From the NCBI RefSeq assembly GCF_001895045.1, contig NZ_BDAM01000009.1, positions 62,001-126,000 on the forward strand: DNA of 64,000 nt, in the 5' to 3' direction. Every line of letters begins with the position of its first letter. Within the stretch, counting starts at the first letter, position 1. This DNA comes from Rhodococcus coprophilus NBRC 100603 (GTDB taxonomy: Bacteria > Actinomycetota > Actinomycetes > Mycobacteriales > Mycobacteriaceae). The notes under the pieces are model-generated. The model was not told where the DNA came from, searched no databases, and saw only the letters and a list, made by a program, of their open reading frames with translations. Shown here piece after piece: positions 1 to 8,870 of this stretch. The position numbers and the translations under genes were made by a program.

Positions 1-937
1 CACTGACGCGCTCGCGGTACTCGGTGGCGTAGAGCGCCTCGATGAGTTCCGGGGCGACGACGGAATAGTTGGTACCGCGATGCAGCGTGAGCACCCGTTC
101 CCGCTCCGCCGGGGACGCGCGGTGGAGTTCGTCGACGGCGGAGGGATCGAAGATCCGGTTCGCGTACGGGCTGTCGTCGGCCGGGCTGTACCCGAAGCGG
201 TTGAAGATGCTGTGGACCTCGGCCTGCGGGTAGTGCGTGTGCAGGTACTGCACCACTTCGGCTGCGCTCTGTCCCGCCCCGACCACCGCGAATCGTCGAT
301 GCTCCGGTGCGGGCATCTCCTCGAGGTGGAACAGGAACCGGTGGTTGTGGAAGCAGCGCACGGATTCGGTTGCCCACCGCGGGATATGCGCCCGGAGACC
401 GACTCCGACCACGATGCTGCGCGCGTGGACGACGCTGCCGTCGGCCGCGTGGATCGCGAACAGGTCGGCGGTGCCGGTGTGGTTGCGGACGGCGGTCACC
501 GCCGTGATCTCGGTTCCGTACCGGACGTCGGCGGTGACGCGGCCGGCGGCCCATCGCAGGTAGTCCTGGAACTCGTGCCGAGTCGGGAAGAACGTCTGGT
601 GGTTGACGAAGTCCACGAGGCGGTCGCGTTCGTGCAGGTACGAGAAGAAGCTGTAACTGCTGGTCGGATTCCGGAAGGTGACGAGGTCCTTGGGAAACGC
701 GATCTGCATCGTCGCGCCTTCGAGGAGCATGCCCGGATGCCATGAGAACTCCGCCTGGCGTTCGAAGAACGTCGCTCGCAGCCGTGAGTCCGGCTGGGCC
801 GCGTTGTGTTCTTCGATGGCGATGGCTAGAGCCAGATTTGCGGGGCCGAAACCGATTCCGACGAGGTCGAAGACATCCCCTCGAGGTTCTTCCGGATTCT
901 CCGAGCCACCTGCGATAGCGCTGAATCGGTCGGTCAT
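1..937 (-). CDS. L-ornithine/L-lysine N-monooxygenase, siderophore type (3' end beyond window)
   Basis: Flavin N-hydroxylase of the SidA/IucD/PvdA family, which hydroxylates the side-chain amine of ornithine or lysine for hydroxamate siderophores. Reading the minus strand gives about 312 residues from an ATG at 935-937. Visible are an N-terminal FAD motif (GIGFGPANLALAIA), a central NADPH motif (VVGAGQSAAEV), and HRGTNYSVV towards the C-terminal part. The stop codon and the C-terminal substrate region lie outside the window, so ornithine and lysine preference cannot be separated. An IdeR-like iron box sits about 60 bases upstream, which fits iron-repressed expression. No siderophore synthetase is visible in the window. 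Family assignment is confident; substrate is open. Confidence 0.88.
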   Translation of the reverse strand, partial: MTDRFSAIAGGSENPEEPRGDVFDLVGIGFGPANLALAIAIEEHNAAQPDSRLRATFFERQAEFSWHPGMLLEGATMQIAFPKDLVTFRNPTSSYSFFSYLHERDRLVDFVNHQTFFPTRHEFQDYLRWAAGRVTADVRYGTEITAVTAVRNHTGTADLFAIHAADGSVVHARSIVVGVGLRAHIPRWATESVRCFHNHRFLFHLEEMPAPEHRRFAVVGAGQSAAEVVQYLHTHYPQAEVHSIFNRFGYSPADDSPYANRIFDPSAVDELHRASPAERERVLTLHRGTNYSVVAPELIEALYATEYRERVS

Positions 938-996
938 CACTCAACTTCCGTACTCGGGGGCGTGAGCCCACGGTCAGTAGACGCAGCCCTCGAAAT

Positions 997-1015
997 GTAG
1001 CTCAGGCTAACCTTG
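997..1015 (-). promoter_or_regulatory. IdeR/DtxR-type iron box
   Basis: GTAGCTCAGGCTAACCTTG matches the 19-bp consensus TTAGGTTAGGCTAACCTAA at 14 positions, including the whole central AGGCTAACCT. It lies 60 bases upstream of the N-monooxygenase start, where IdeR would repress a siderophore gene under iron sufficiency. The match is seen directly; binding is inferred. Confidence 0.65.
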
Positions 1016-1118
1016 GTTTGGAGAGCCTACCAAGGGTTCTGCGTCAGTGGGGGACTCCGAACTTCCCGATTCCCAGGGACTTCCGGTCACCGAGACACCC
1101 ACTCGCCCCGGAAGACGA

Positions 1119-1154
1119 GAGCGCGGCGGGATCATGTTCGATCCCACCGCGCTC
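1119..1154. terminator. Hairpin terminator candidate after alpha/beta hydrolase
   Basis: GAGCGCGGCGGGATC and GATCCCACCGCGCTC form a 15-bp stem with one mismatch and a 6-base loop. It starts 20 bases beyond the stop of the minus-strand hydrolase. There is no U-tract, as is usual for actinobacterial terminators. Confidence 0.6.
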
Positions 1155-1173
1155 ACGCGTGCATCCCCGTCGG

Positions 1174-1974
1174 TCAGGACGCCAGGAAATCCAGCAGCAC
1201 CTTGTTGACCACCTCGGGACGCTCGAGGTACCCGTAGTGACCGGCGTCCGGGATTTCCTCGTACCGCGCACCGGGGATCGCGGCAGCAACCTCCCGCGAC
1301 AGATATGCCGGAATCATCCGGTCGTCCGCGAAACCCACGGCGAGACATTGCCTCGTGATCTGCCGGTACGCGGCACGACGATCGAACTCACGATCCATTC
1401 CCAGCTGCGCGCGCACGCCGGGCGACATCTTGCCCCCACTGAACTCGAACACGTCGAGCCAGTCGCGGGCGGCGTTCTCGTCGGCGAGCGACGCGGGCGA
1501 CAGGTTCATCACCGCGGTCACGGCGGCCTGATACTTGGGCGGCAACTCGACCCCGCTGTCGTACAGCTGCCGCTCCCCCTCGGTGAGCGTCATCTGGAAC
1601 CTGTCCATCCGCGCATGCCCGGCAAGGAACACCGCTTTGCGCACGAGTTCCGGACGGGCGAGGGTCAGTTCCTGCGCGACGCGCGCTCCCATCGACGTAC
1701 CGACGACGTGTGCGGGCGCGCCGAGCAACTCGATCAGACCGGCCGTGTCGGCGACGAGGTCGTCGATCGTCATCCCGCCGAGGCTCTCGCCCGACGGTGC
1801 GATCCCCCGGTTGTCGAAGGTCGCGACGCGGTAGCCGGCCTTCACCAGCGCGGGCACCTGATGCAGATCCCACACCCTGCCAGGGCTACCGGTTCCCATG
1901 ACGAGAACCACGAGGTCGCCGGATCCCTTGACCTGGTAGTTCAGGGGGATGCCGTTGATCGTCGCAATGGGCAT
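1174..1974 (-). CDS. alpha/beta-fold hydrolase
   Basis: 266-residue alpha/beta hydrolase. The nucleophile elbow is GTSMG with Ser94, and the catalytic His is probably His246 in DAGHYGYLERP near the C-terminus. The segment TFDNRGIAPSG is the usual oxyanion-side loop of epoxide-hydrolase/haloperoxidase-like members. There is no signal peptide, so it is probably cytoplasmic. The start is an ATG at 1974. It is divergent from the small gene and otsA to its right and followed by a hairpin. Substrate is unknown; the region contains no partner gene that would specify it. Confidence 0.8.
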   Translation of the reverse strand: MPIATINGIPLNYQVKGSGDLVVLVMGTGSPGRVWDLHQVPALVKAGYRVATFDNRGIAPSGESLGGMTIDDLVADTAGLIELLGAPAHVVGTSMGARVAQELTLARPELVRKAVFLAGHARMDRFQMTLTEGERQLYDSGVELPPKYQAAVTAVMNLSPASLADENAARDWLDVFEFSGGKMSPGVRAQLGMDREFDRRAAYRQITRQCLAVGFADDRMIPAYLSREVAAAIPGARYEEIPDAGHYGYLERPEVVNKVLLDFLAS

Positions 1975-2113
1975 GGAAACCTTCCTCGAAGACTGCGGGG
2001 GACGACGCGCACACGCGGCGAACGCGTGGCGCTACCGGCCCAACGGTACCGTCACGACCCCGGCCGTGATCGCTGCAGCACCCGGCGGGTGGCGCCTCGG
2101 CCTGCCACTCTCC

Positions 2114-2119
2114 TAGAGT
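2114..2119 (+). promoter_or_regulatory. -10 element upstream of small protein/otsA
   Basis: TAGAGT fits the actinobacterial TANNNT -10 hexamer. It would start transcription near 2126, giving a leader of about 40 bases that contains the GGGAGGA ribosome site of the 56-residue gene. The same hexamer in a similar TAGAGTCGGGGG context precedes the gene at 53247. Confidence 0.4.
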
Positions 2120-2166
2120 CGGGGGTAGATGCGTGCTCGCGCCGAGCAGCTACCCGGGAGGAACAC

Positions 2167-2337
2167 ATGACCGCGGACCCCACCACCCCCGACGTTCTCG
2201 CCGACGACGACCTCGAACCCGTCGCCGAACAGACCGCCCGACAGGCACAGCGCGTCGTCGCTGCCTACGCCGAGAATGCGGACGAGTGCCGCATGCTGCT
2301 GTCGATGCTGGGCATCGACCCGGTAGACAAGCACTGA
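2167..2337 (+). CDS. small conserved acidic protein upstream of otsA
   Basis: 56-residue protein with an acidic N-terminus ([17 protein letters not shown]) and a C-terminal helix-like segment ([15 protein letters not shown]). It has a strong ribosome site (GGGAGGA, 6-8 bases before the ATG) and ends about 40 bases before otsA, so the two are probably co-transcribed. No enzyme motif or membrane segment is seen. I recall short hypothetical proteins in this position in related actinobacteria, but assign no function. Coding status is supported by the ribosome site, codon use and position. Confidence 0.65.
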   Translation: MTADPTTPDVLADDDLEPVAEQTARQAQRVVAAYAENADECRMLLSMLGIDPVDKH

Positions 2338-2378
2338 TCAGTTCCACCAGACCGGCCCTTTCGAGAGGACTAAACGAC

Positions 2379-3884
2379 GTGACAGCAGTCGACGCGGACG
2401 CGACCGAAGATTCCGAGTCGATCACCCCGTCCGACTTCGTCGTCGTCGCCAATCGCCTGCCGGTCGATCTGGAACGCCTGCCGGACGGCACGACGCGCTG
2501 GAAGCGCAGCCCCGGCGGTCTCGTCACCGCGCTCGAACCGATCCTGCGTTCCAACCACGGAGCGTGGGTCGGTTGGGCCGGTGTCGCCGACGTGGATGCC
2601 GGTGTCATCGTCGAGGACGATCTCACGCTCTACTCGGTTCCCCTGAGCACCGAAGAGATCGCCGACTACTACGAGGGATTCTCCAACGCCACCTTGTGGC
2701 CCCTCTATCACGACGTCATCGTCCGCCCGGAATACCGGCGCGAATGGTGGAACGTGTACGTCGAGGTCAACCGGCGCTTCGCGGAGGAAGCGGCGAAGGC
2801 TGCCGCACCGAACGCGACGGTGTGGATCCAGGACTACCAACTCCAGCTGGTCCCCAAGATGCTGCGGATGCTCCGGCCCGATCTCACGATCGGATTCTTC
2901 CTGCACATTCCGTTCCCGCCGGTCGAACTGTTCATGCAGATGCCGTGGCGCACCGAGATCGTCGAGGGACTGCTCGGTGCCGACCTCATCGGCTTCCACC
3001 TGCCGGGCGGCGCACAGAATTTTCTCTATCTGGCGGGTCGGCTCGCCGGGCATCAGACCTCACGCGGAAACATCGGTGTGCGCTCGAAACTGGGCGTGGT
3101 CCAGGTCGGATTCCGTTCCGTCCGCGTCGGCGCCTTCCCGATCTCCATCGCCTCGGGCGAACTCGACGAACAGTCGCGCAGTAAGTCGATCCGCGACCGT
3201 GCCAAGGCCATCCGCAAGGAACTCGGCAACCCGGACAAGATCCTGCTGGGCGTCGATCGGCTGGATTACACCAAGGGCATCGACGTCCGGCTCGATGCCC
3301 TCAACGAACTCCTCGTCGACGGGCGGGTCGATCCGTCCCGCACCGTCATGGTCCAGCTTGCGACTCCGAGCCGCGAGCGCGTCGAGTCGTACGTGCACAT
3401 GCGCGGCGAGATCGAGCGCATGGTCAGCCGTATCAACGGTGAGTACGCCGAGGTCGGGCGCCCGGTGGTGCACTACATCCACCGTCCGGTACCCCGTGAG
3501 GAGCTCATCGCATTCTTCGTCGCCGCCGACGTGATGCTGGTGACGCCGTTGCGCGACGGGATGAATCTCGTCGCGAAGGAGTACGTCGCATGTCGCAGCG
3601 ACCTCGGCGGTTCGCTGGTGCTCAGCGAATTCACCGGTGCGGCAGCCGAACTGCGCCAGGCGTTCCTCTGCAATCCGCACGACCTCGAGGACGTCAAGGA
3701 CAAGATGCAGGCCGCCATCGAACAGCCCCGGGAGACCGGACGCAAGACGATGCGTGCCCTGCGTCGCCAAGTGCTCACCCACGACGTCGATCGCTGGGCG
3801 CGCGCGTTCCTCGACGCACTGTCGCACACCGGCGCTGCCGGGCCCGCGCTGATCACGGAAGGCGAATCGGGCACCGCCGGGTAG
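2379..3884 (+). CDS. otsA: trehalose-6-phosphate synthase
   Basis: Retaining GT20 glycosyltransferase that joins UDP- or ADP-glucose to glucose-6-phosphate to give trehalose-6-phosphate, precursor of trehalose and of mycolate carriers. 501 residues, about the usual length (I recall 500 for M. tuberculosis OtsA). Motifs in order: [56 protein letters not shown], and [16 protein letters not shown]. The reading frame stays open further upstream, but a GTG at 2379 preceded by GAGAGGA is the start that matches family length. Its place beside the Mce-associated genes and mce4 matches M. tuberculosis order (Rv3490 onward). No otsB phosphatase gene is adjacent. Confidence 0.95.
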   Translation: MTAVDADATEDSESITPSDFVVVANRLPVDLERLPDGTTRWKRSPGGLVTALEPILRSNHGAWVGWAGVADVDAGVIVEDDLTLYSVPLSTEEIADYYEGFSNATLWPLYHDVIVRPEYRREWWNVYVEVNRRFAEEAAKAAAPNATVWIQDYQLQLVPKMLRMLRPDLTIGFFLHIPFPPVELFMQMPWRTEIVEGLLGADLIGFHLPGGAQNFLYLAGRLAGHQTSRGNIGVRSKLGVVQVGFRSVRVGAFPISIASGELDEQSRSKSIRDRAKAIRKELGNPDKILLGVDRLDYTKGIDVRLDALNELLVDGRVDPSRTVMVQLATPSRERVESYVHMRGEIERMVSRINGEYAEVGRPVVHYIHRPVPREELIAFFVAADVMLVTPLRDGMNLVAKEYVACRSDLGGSLVLSEFTGAAAELRQAFLCNPHDLEDVKDKMQAAIEQPRETGRKTMRALRRQVLTHDVDRWARAFLDALSHTGAAGPALITEGESGTAG

Positions 3885-3936
3885 CACCGAGGGTCCCACT
3901 GAGTGGAATTGTGCTCCGGGACACATCATCCGGGCA

Positions 3937-3942
3937 TAGCGT
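3937..3942 (+). promoter_or_regulatory. -10 element, probably leaderless start for the next gene
   Basis: TAGCGT fits TANNNT and is followed by exactly six bases (CTTGGC) before the GTG at 3949. No ribosome site precedes that GTG. The spacing suggests transcription begins at the start codon itself, as in many actinobacterial leaderless mRNAs. Confidence 0.45.
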
Positions 3943-3948
3943 CTTGGC

Positions 3949-6060
3949 GTGACGACAGAGACTTTCTCCCATCTTCTTTCTCCCGGCAGCATCGGGCCGG
4001 TGGCGCTGCGCAACCGGGTCGTCCTGCCCGCCATGGACATGAATCTGTGCGAGGACGGCGAGATCGAACAGGGTGATATCGACCATTTCGTTGCCCGCGC
4101 CCAAGGTGGCACCGGCCTGATCATCACCGGGTGCTGCGCCGTCGCGTATCCGCTCGGCTGCGCCAGCACCAAGGAACCCGGCCTCTCGGAAGACAGGTTC
4201 ATCCCGGGGCTCACCGCACTGGCCGACGCCGTCCACAAGGCGGGAAGCGCCCTGTGCGTACAGATGACGCACCACGGCAAGGTAGCGCGGATCGACACCG
4301 TCAACGATCGTCCGCTGCTGGTTCCGTCGACCCCGAAGAGCACTCCCGATCTCAGCGCTCTCGCCGACAACACCGGTGACGAACTCCGGAAGATGGCAGC
4401 GGTCACCGCGGGTAAGCAGGCCGAGTACCACGAAGCGACCCACGAAGACCTCGCCTGGCTGACGCGGTGCTTCGCGGAAGCCGCCGGTCGTGTGAAAGCA
4501 GCGGGTGCGGACGCCGTCGAAATCCATTGTGCGCACGGCTATGTGCTCGGTGCCTTCCTGAGCCGCGCGGACAATCGGCGTACCGACGAATACGGGGGTT
4601 CGCTCGAGAACCGTGCCCGGCTCGCGTGTGAGGTCATCCGCGCGGTCAAGGCAGAGGTCGGCGACTCCCTCGCGATCCTCGTACGCATCGCGGGACGCGA
4701 ATTCGGCGAAGCCGACGGCCTGAGCACGGACGAGGCTACCCGGGCATCGGCGCTGTTCGAAGCTGCCGGAGCCGACGCGATCCACGTCACGGGGTGGGGC
4801 CGTAACCCGTTCTCCAACTTCACCGATGGTCCGCTCCCGAACACCGTGGGTGCTTACACCGGTCTCGCTGCCGCGGTGAAGAAGGCTGTCGGCATCCCGG
4901 TGATCGCGGTCGGCCGGGTGCTGCCGGAGGTGGGCGAAAAGGTGATTGCCGACGGCACCGCCGATTTCGTCGCGATGGGCCGCCAACTCCTCGCAGACCC
5001 CGCCTTGGTGCGAAAGCTCGAGGCCGGCACGCCGGAGCAGGTGCGGCCGTGCATCAACTGCTACGTGTGCGTGCAGGAGAACTTCTGGGACGACACGCCC
5101 ATCTGCGCCGTGAATCCGGCACTGGGCAACGAGACACTGCTGCCGTTCACTCCCGTGCCCGCCCGGAAACACATCGTCGTGGTGGGTGCCGGACCGGGCG
5201 GTCTCGAGGTGGCGCGCGTTGCCACCGAGCGAGGACACCGCGTGACGGTGCTCGACAAATCGGATCGCCTCGGCGGCACACTCTGGTTCTCGACCCTCAC
5301 CACCCCGGACAACGAACGGTTGCTGAACTGGCTCCGCTCCGAGATCGAACGGCTCGGCATCGAAGTGCGGCTGAACACCGAAGCCACTGCGGAGTCCGTC
5401 GCGGCACTCGCACCCGATGCGGTCGTGATCGCGACCGGCGCGGTGCGCGGCCGTCCCGACGTGCCCGGCGGCGACCTCCCGCACGTGCACACCGGCGACA
5501 CGCTGCGAGCGCTGATGACCGGTTCCGGGGACGTGTCGGACCAACCGCTGTTCCTCCGCACGATGGGCCGGCTCGGCAAACTCTCGGGCATCACCAAGAG
5601 CCCGCGCGCGATCCGGGCGGTCACCCGGAAGTTCCTGCCGATGGGCAAGGACGTCGTCGTGATCGGTGGTTCGCTCGTCGGTCTCGAACTGGCGGAGTTC
5701 CTCGCAGAACGTGGACGCCGGGTGACGTTGCTCGAGGACGGCGCCCAACTCGGGTTGCCGATGGCGATGCCGCGTCGCTGGACGGCGGTTCGGCACGCCG
5801 GCGAGGTGGGCGTGACGATCCACCGGCAGGCCCGGGTCGAACGCATCACCGCCGACACCGTCGAATTCCGCGTCGGCGACGAAACCCTCACCGCCCCGGC
5901 CGATATGGTCGTCATGGCGTCGGGTGTCTCGGCCGCGGCACCTCTCGCCCAGCAGCTCGAGGACCGGGTGCCGGAGATCCACGTCGTGGGTGATGCCGCC
6001 GACGTGGCCTACATCGAGGGGGCTATCCACTCCGCGTGGAACGTCGCCACGGCGCTCTAG
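3949..6060 (+). CDS. FadH/old-yellow-enzyme type flavin and Fe-S oxidoreductase
   Basis: 703-residue enzyme of the 2,4-dienoyl-CoA reductase/trimethylamine dehydrogenase class. Residues 8-340 form the FMN TIM barrel (AALRNRVVLPAMDMN-like start, EIHCAHGYVLGAFLS, GRQLLADP). An Fe-S motif follows at Cys368, Cys371, Cys374 and Cys386. Residues 400 onward carry FAD/NAD(P) Rossmann motifs (VVVGAGPGGLEVAR, then VVVIGGSLVGLELAEFLAE). The Cys spacing x2-x2-x11 is the trimethylamine-dehydrogenase pattern rather than the x2-x3-x11 of E. coli FadH. A role in unsaturated acyl or steroid-derived enone reduction is plausible next to mce4, but the substrate is unknown. The GTG start appears leaderless. Confidence 0.8.
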   Translation: MTTETFSHLLSPGSIGPVALRNRVVLPAMDMNLCEDGEIEQGDIDHFVARAQGGTGLIITGCCAVAYPLGCASTKEPGLSEDRFIPGLTALADAVHKAGSALCVQMTHHGKVARIDTVNDRPLLVPSTPKSTPDLSALADNTGDELRKMAAVTAGKQAEYHEATHEDLAWLTRCFAEAAGRVKAAGADAVEIHCAHGYVLGAFLSRADNRRTDEYGGSLENRARLACEVIRAVKAEVGDSLAILVRIAGREFGEADGLSTDEATRASALFEAAGADAIHVTGWGRNPFSNFTDGPLPNTVGAYTGLAAAVKKAVGIPVIAVGRVLPEVGEKVIADGTADFVAMGRQLLADPALVRKLEAGTPEQVRPCINCYVCVQENFWDDTPICAVNPALGNETLLPFTPVPARKHIVVVGAGPGGLEVARVATERGHRVTVLDKSDRLGGTLWFSTLTTPDNERLLNWLRSEIERLGIEVRLNTEATAESVAALAPDAVVIATGAVRGRPDVPGGDLPHVHTGDTLRALMTGSGDVSDQPLFLRTMGRLGKLSGITKSPRAIRAVTRKFLPMGKDVVVIGGSLVGLELAEFLAERGRRVTLLEDGAQLGLPMAMPRRWTAVRHAGEVGVTIHRQARVERITADTVEFRVGDETLTAPADMVVMASGVSAAAPLAQQLEDRVPEIHVVGDAADVAYIEGAIHSAWNVATAL

Positions 6061-6103
6061 CGGTGGGATCCGGGAGCGGCAGGGCAGCGCGGGGCATGGC
6101 CGC

Positions 6104-6715
6104 CTAGATCGGGGTCAGCCGGCTCACGAGCCAGCGGTCGTCGTGCTTTTCGAGTTCGACCCGCACGCGACTGCCGCTGCTCACCGCTTCCGGATTCTCC
6201 GAACTCGTCGTGATCTGGTTGAGGAACAGCAGGGTCACCGCACTGTCGGCGTCGGCAGAGACCACCGATGATCCCTGCACGCTCACCTGGACGCTGATGG
6301 CCTTCTCCTTGGCCCCGGGCGCGATGACGTTTTTCATCAGGTTCGTGTACTCGTCGCGGAAATCTCCGGTGAGACCTTCACCCGCCACCGAGATCTGGTC
6401 GTCCACCTCGGCGAAGTCGTAGGCGAGCATCGCGACGGCCTGCTCTTCCGCCGCCACCCGCGCTTCGGTGCGGGCCGCTTCTGCGGCGGAGTCCGCGCGC
6501 GCTCCGTATGCGAGCCAGCCGACGAGAACCGCGAACACCAGGACGACGACCGACAGTCCGATCGCGACGTGCCGCAGATACGATCGCCCGCTCCCGGCGG
6601 GGGAAGAGCCGGGGGTATCCGTGGCCACCGCAGCATCCGCTGCCGGTGCCGCGGATACCGTCTCACCGTCGGTGTCCACTGACGTCACGTGCTTGTCCTT
6701 CCGGTCTTCCGTCAC
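6104..6715 (-). CDS. Mce-associated membrane protein (distal)
   Basis: 203-residue protein at the end of the mce4-type operon, in the position of M. tuberculosis Rv3492c. An acidic, Ala/Pro-rich cytoplasmic N-terminus (residues 1-45) leads to one membrane helix (about 49-70, ending in VLVGWLAYG). A short Ala/Glu-rich helix and an NTF2-like extracytoplasmic domain follow, ending in DRWLVSRLTPI. Such proteins are thought to accompany or stabilise Mce complexes. The start is a GTG whose GTGA overlaps the stop of the preceding gene by 4 bases. The frame extends further upstream, but only inside that gene. Confidence 0.8.
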   Translation of the reverse strand: MTEDRKDKHVTSVDTDGETVSAAPAADAAVATDTPGSSPAGSGRSYLRHVAIGLSVVVLVFAVLVGWLAYGARADSAAEAARTEARVAAEEQAVAMLAYDFAEVDDQISVAGEGLTGDFRDEYTNLMKNVIAPGAKEKAISVQVSVQGSSVVSADADSAVTLLFLNQITTSSENPEAVSSGSRVRVELEKHDDRWLVSRLTPI

Positions 6716-7455
6716 GGCACGAACTCCACTTTCGACGCGAGCAGTCTGCCGTTTTCGTCGCAGATCGTCACGCGCAGACGGAAGTCTCGGGGTTCGGGTT
6801 CGGTCTGGTCGGCGTTGCTCACCATCGCGCGGGACGCCACCAGCGACGACGCGCACGTACCGTCCTCGTTCTGGATACCGGCTTCGAGCACCTCACCCAC
6901 CGTGGTGACCCCGGCCTGCTGCACGACCTCGACGAACGGGCCTTCCCGTCCTTCGAATTCGGCTTTGAAGTCGCCGGTCGCGCCCTCGATGAGCCGTTGC
7001 ACGTCCGCGTCGGCCGAATCGGCCCGGATGGTGGTCAGGTTCAGCACGGTCTGTCGCGCCGCCTGTACGAACGCTGCTCGTCGCTCGTCGCGCTCCGCGG
7101 CGGACTGCTGGTCGACGAGCAGCCACACGCCGGCCGCGATCAAGGCGATCAGGAGGACCGAGGCGATCACGACCACCCGCTTGGGCCACCTCGACCCGGC
7201 TGGCGCTACGGCTCCGGCAGACGCTGCGGCCGCGGCGGGCGCCTCTGCTGCAGCGGGTTTCTCTGCTGCAGCGGATTTCTCAGCTGCGGCGGGTTTCTCA
7301 GCTGCGGCGGGTTTCTCGGCTGCGGCGGGTTCTGCGGGCGCGGGCGATGCCGCGTTCGCATCCCGGGTTTCGTCCGCCCTCGCCGGCTCGGGTGCCGAAC
7401 CGGTGTCCTTGTGGAGGTCGACGGTGCGACCGTCCGAATCTGTTTCGCCCGCCAT
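6712..7455 (-). CDS. Mce-associated membrane protein with EKPAAA repeats
   Basis: 247-residue homologue of the M. tuberculosis Rv3493c-type Mce-associated proteins. Residues 1-90 are a disordered cytoplasmic tail with about five hexapeptide repeats of the EKPAAA type (residues 42-72). One membrane helix spans about 94-114 (VVVIASVLLIALIAAGVW), and an extracytoplasmic NTF2-like domain follows (VLNLTTIRADSA, GDFKAEFEGREGP). The start codon overlaps the mce4F stop (TGATG) and the end overlaps the next Mce-associated gene, so translation is coupled along the operon. The repeat tail is encoded by an 18-bp tandem repeat that may vary in copy number. Confidence 0.8.
   Translation of the reverse strand: MAGETDSDGRTVDLHKDTGSAPEPARADETRDANAASPAPAEPAAAEKPAAAEKPAAAEKSAAAEKPAAAEAPAAAAASAGAVAPAGSRWPKRVVVIASVLLIALIAAGVWLLVDQQSAAERDERRAAFVQAARQTVLNLTTIRADSADADVQRLIEGATGDFKAEFEGREGPFVEVVQQAGVTTVGEVLEAGIQNEDGTCASSLVASRAMVSNADQTEPEPRDFRLRVTICDENGRLLASKVEFVP
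7243..7331. repeat. 18-bp tandem repeat, about five copies
   Basis: Five units of 17-18 bases of the form CTC-GCTGC-GCGGGTTT, beginning at 7243, 7261, 7279, 7297 and 7315. The third and fourth units are identical. The period is a multiple of three, so copy-number change keeps the reading frame of the Mce-associated gene. Confidence 0.85.
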
Positions 7456-8870
7456 CAGCCCTGCTGTGCCTTCATGAAAGTCTCCAAACTCCGGTCGTCT
7501 CCCAATTGGGCGTGGGTGTACACGGTGCCGTCGGGCCCGATGTACCTCCCTGTCTGCGGATCGACACGACGTGCTGTCACGCCCGCCGGTGCCGCAGCAC
7601 TGCCCCCTTCCGTGTGTGACGCAGGCGTCGGCACGACGTTCTCGGACCCTACCGGCGTGGGCGGACCCTGCCAGGGATTGTCCAAGTATTTCGGCGTGTA
7701 GCCCGTGCGGCACTGGTCCGGCGTCGGTGCCCGCCGGCCCGGATACTCCATGCACGGCAGGTTGCGGGCACCGCGCTGAGCATTCGGAAAGTCCTGGGGC
7801 AGTTGGCAGAACACGTCGCCCGGCGTGTCGACCATCGAGGTGTCCGCGGGGCTGCGCCACTGGTCCGGCGGTACGAATCCGGAGAGGCAGGGCGGCGGGT
7901 CGTGAAGCTGGAGATGGAAGTCGACCACCGCGCCGTCTTCGGGCGGGCCTGATCCGGCTGCGGTGACGAGCGCGGTGGTCATCGGCGGGTACAGCACGAG
8001 AATCTGCTCGATTCCCGCGTTGTACATGACACCGACCTCCCCGACGCTCACCAGGTTCGCGAGCAGAAGCGGAAGCGTCGGACGAAGGTCCTGCAGCAGC
8101 ACTTCCGCTTCGGCGGCAGCCGACGGGCCCGTCTCCAGCAGCGTCCGCAGGTCGGGGTCGCTCTCGCGCAACCGGTCGGTGAACGTCACCATGTCGCGTG
8201 TCCACGACCGGATGGCGTCACTGGTGACGGTCTGGGTATCGAGCAGCGGCCCTGCCTGGTCGATGAGCTGCCGGGTTTCGGCGCTGCTTCCCGATGCCTC
8301 CTGCACGAACAGACGGGTCGAGTCGAGAAGATCCTGCAGTTCCGGTCCCGACCCGTTGAACGCCTCGAAGGCTTCGTCGACGAGTGCCTGCAACCGGGTG
8401 TCGCCGATACTCGCGAGCAGTACGTCGGCCTGGTCCAGCAGAGCGCCCACCTCCTGTGGAACGGTGGCGCGGTCCACCGGGATCACGTCACCGTCCTCGA
8501 GGTAACCACCGTTCGAAGACCCCTGTGCCGGCACCAGATCCACGTACTGTTCGCCGACGGCCGACACGCTCCGGACCGCGGCGTCCACATCCGAGGGAAT
8601 CTTGTAGTCGCTTCCGATAGAGAGCGTCGCGTCCACACCCGCGGGTGACAGCGCGACCGACTGGACCGTGCCGACGGTGATACCCCGGTAGGTGACATTG
8701 GAGTGCGGATACAGACCGCCGGTGGACGGAAGTTCCACGGTGAGCGTGTACCGGCCCACCCCGAACAACGCCGGCAACCTCACGTACTGCAACGTCATCA
8801 CCACGAGCCCGATCACGGTGAGTGCAGCGAAGATCGAGAGCTGGATGCGCACGAACCGCGAAAGCATCAT
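7455..8870 (-). CDS. mce4F: Mce family protein F of the mce4-type operon
   Basis: 471-residue MlaD/Mce-domain subunit, last of the six Mce proteins that form the periplasmic lipid conduit of the importer. One N-terminal membrane anchor (residues 8-30, FAALTVIGLVVMTLQYV) precedes the Mce domain (GVGRYTLTVEL, GLYPHSNVTYRGITVGTV). A long helical region and a Pro-rich C-terminal part follow (CMEYPGRRAPTPDQC, LDNPWQGPPTP). The first ATG overlaps the mce4E stop by 4 bases; a second ATG follows immediately. The C-terminus is longer than that of the paralogue at 29246. Position F comes from order and overall sequence. Confidence 0.88.
   Translation of the reverse strand: MMLSRFVRIQLSIFAALTVIGLVVMTLQYVRLPALFGVGRYTLTVELPSTGGLYPHSNVTYRGITVGTVQSVALSPAGVDATLSIGSDYKIPSDVDAAVRSVSAVGEQYVDLVPAQGSSNGGYLEDGDVIPVDRATVPQEVGALLDQADVLLASIGDTRLQALVDEAFEAFNGSGPELQDLLDSTRLFVQEASGSSAETRQLIDQAGPLLDTQTVTSDAIRSWTRDMVTFTDRLRESDPDLRTLLETGPSAAAEAEVLLQDLRPTLPLLLANLVSVGEVGVMYNAGIEQILVLYPPMTTALVTAAGSGPPEDGAVVDFHLQLHDPPPCLSGFVPPDQWRSPADTSMVDTPGDVFCQLPQDFPNAQRGARNLPCMEYPGRRAPTPDQCRTGYTPKYLDNPWQGPPTPVGSENVVPTPASHTEGGSAAAPAGVTARRVDPQTGRYIGPDGTVYTHAQLGDDRSLETFMKAQQG

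Noticed and set aside
80-965. Plus-strand open frames at the left edge
   Set aside because: They are shadows of the minus-strand N-monooxygenase, whose FAD and NADPH motifs are clear in the reverse frame.
3853-6030. 725-codon open frame on the minus strand
   Set aside because: It is antisense to the FadH-type oxidoreductase over its whole length, has Arg/His/Gly-rich composition typical of high-GC shadow frames, and shows no domain.
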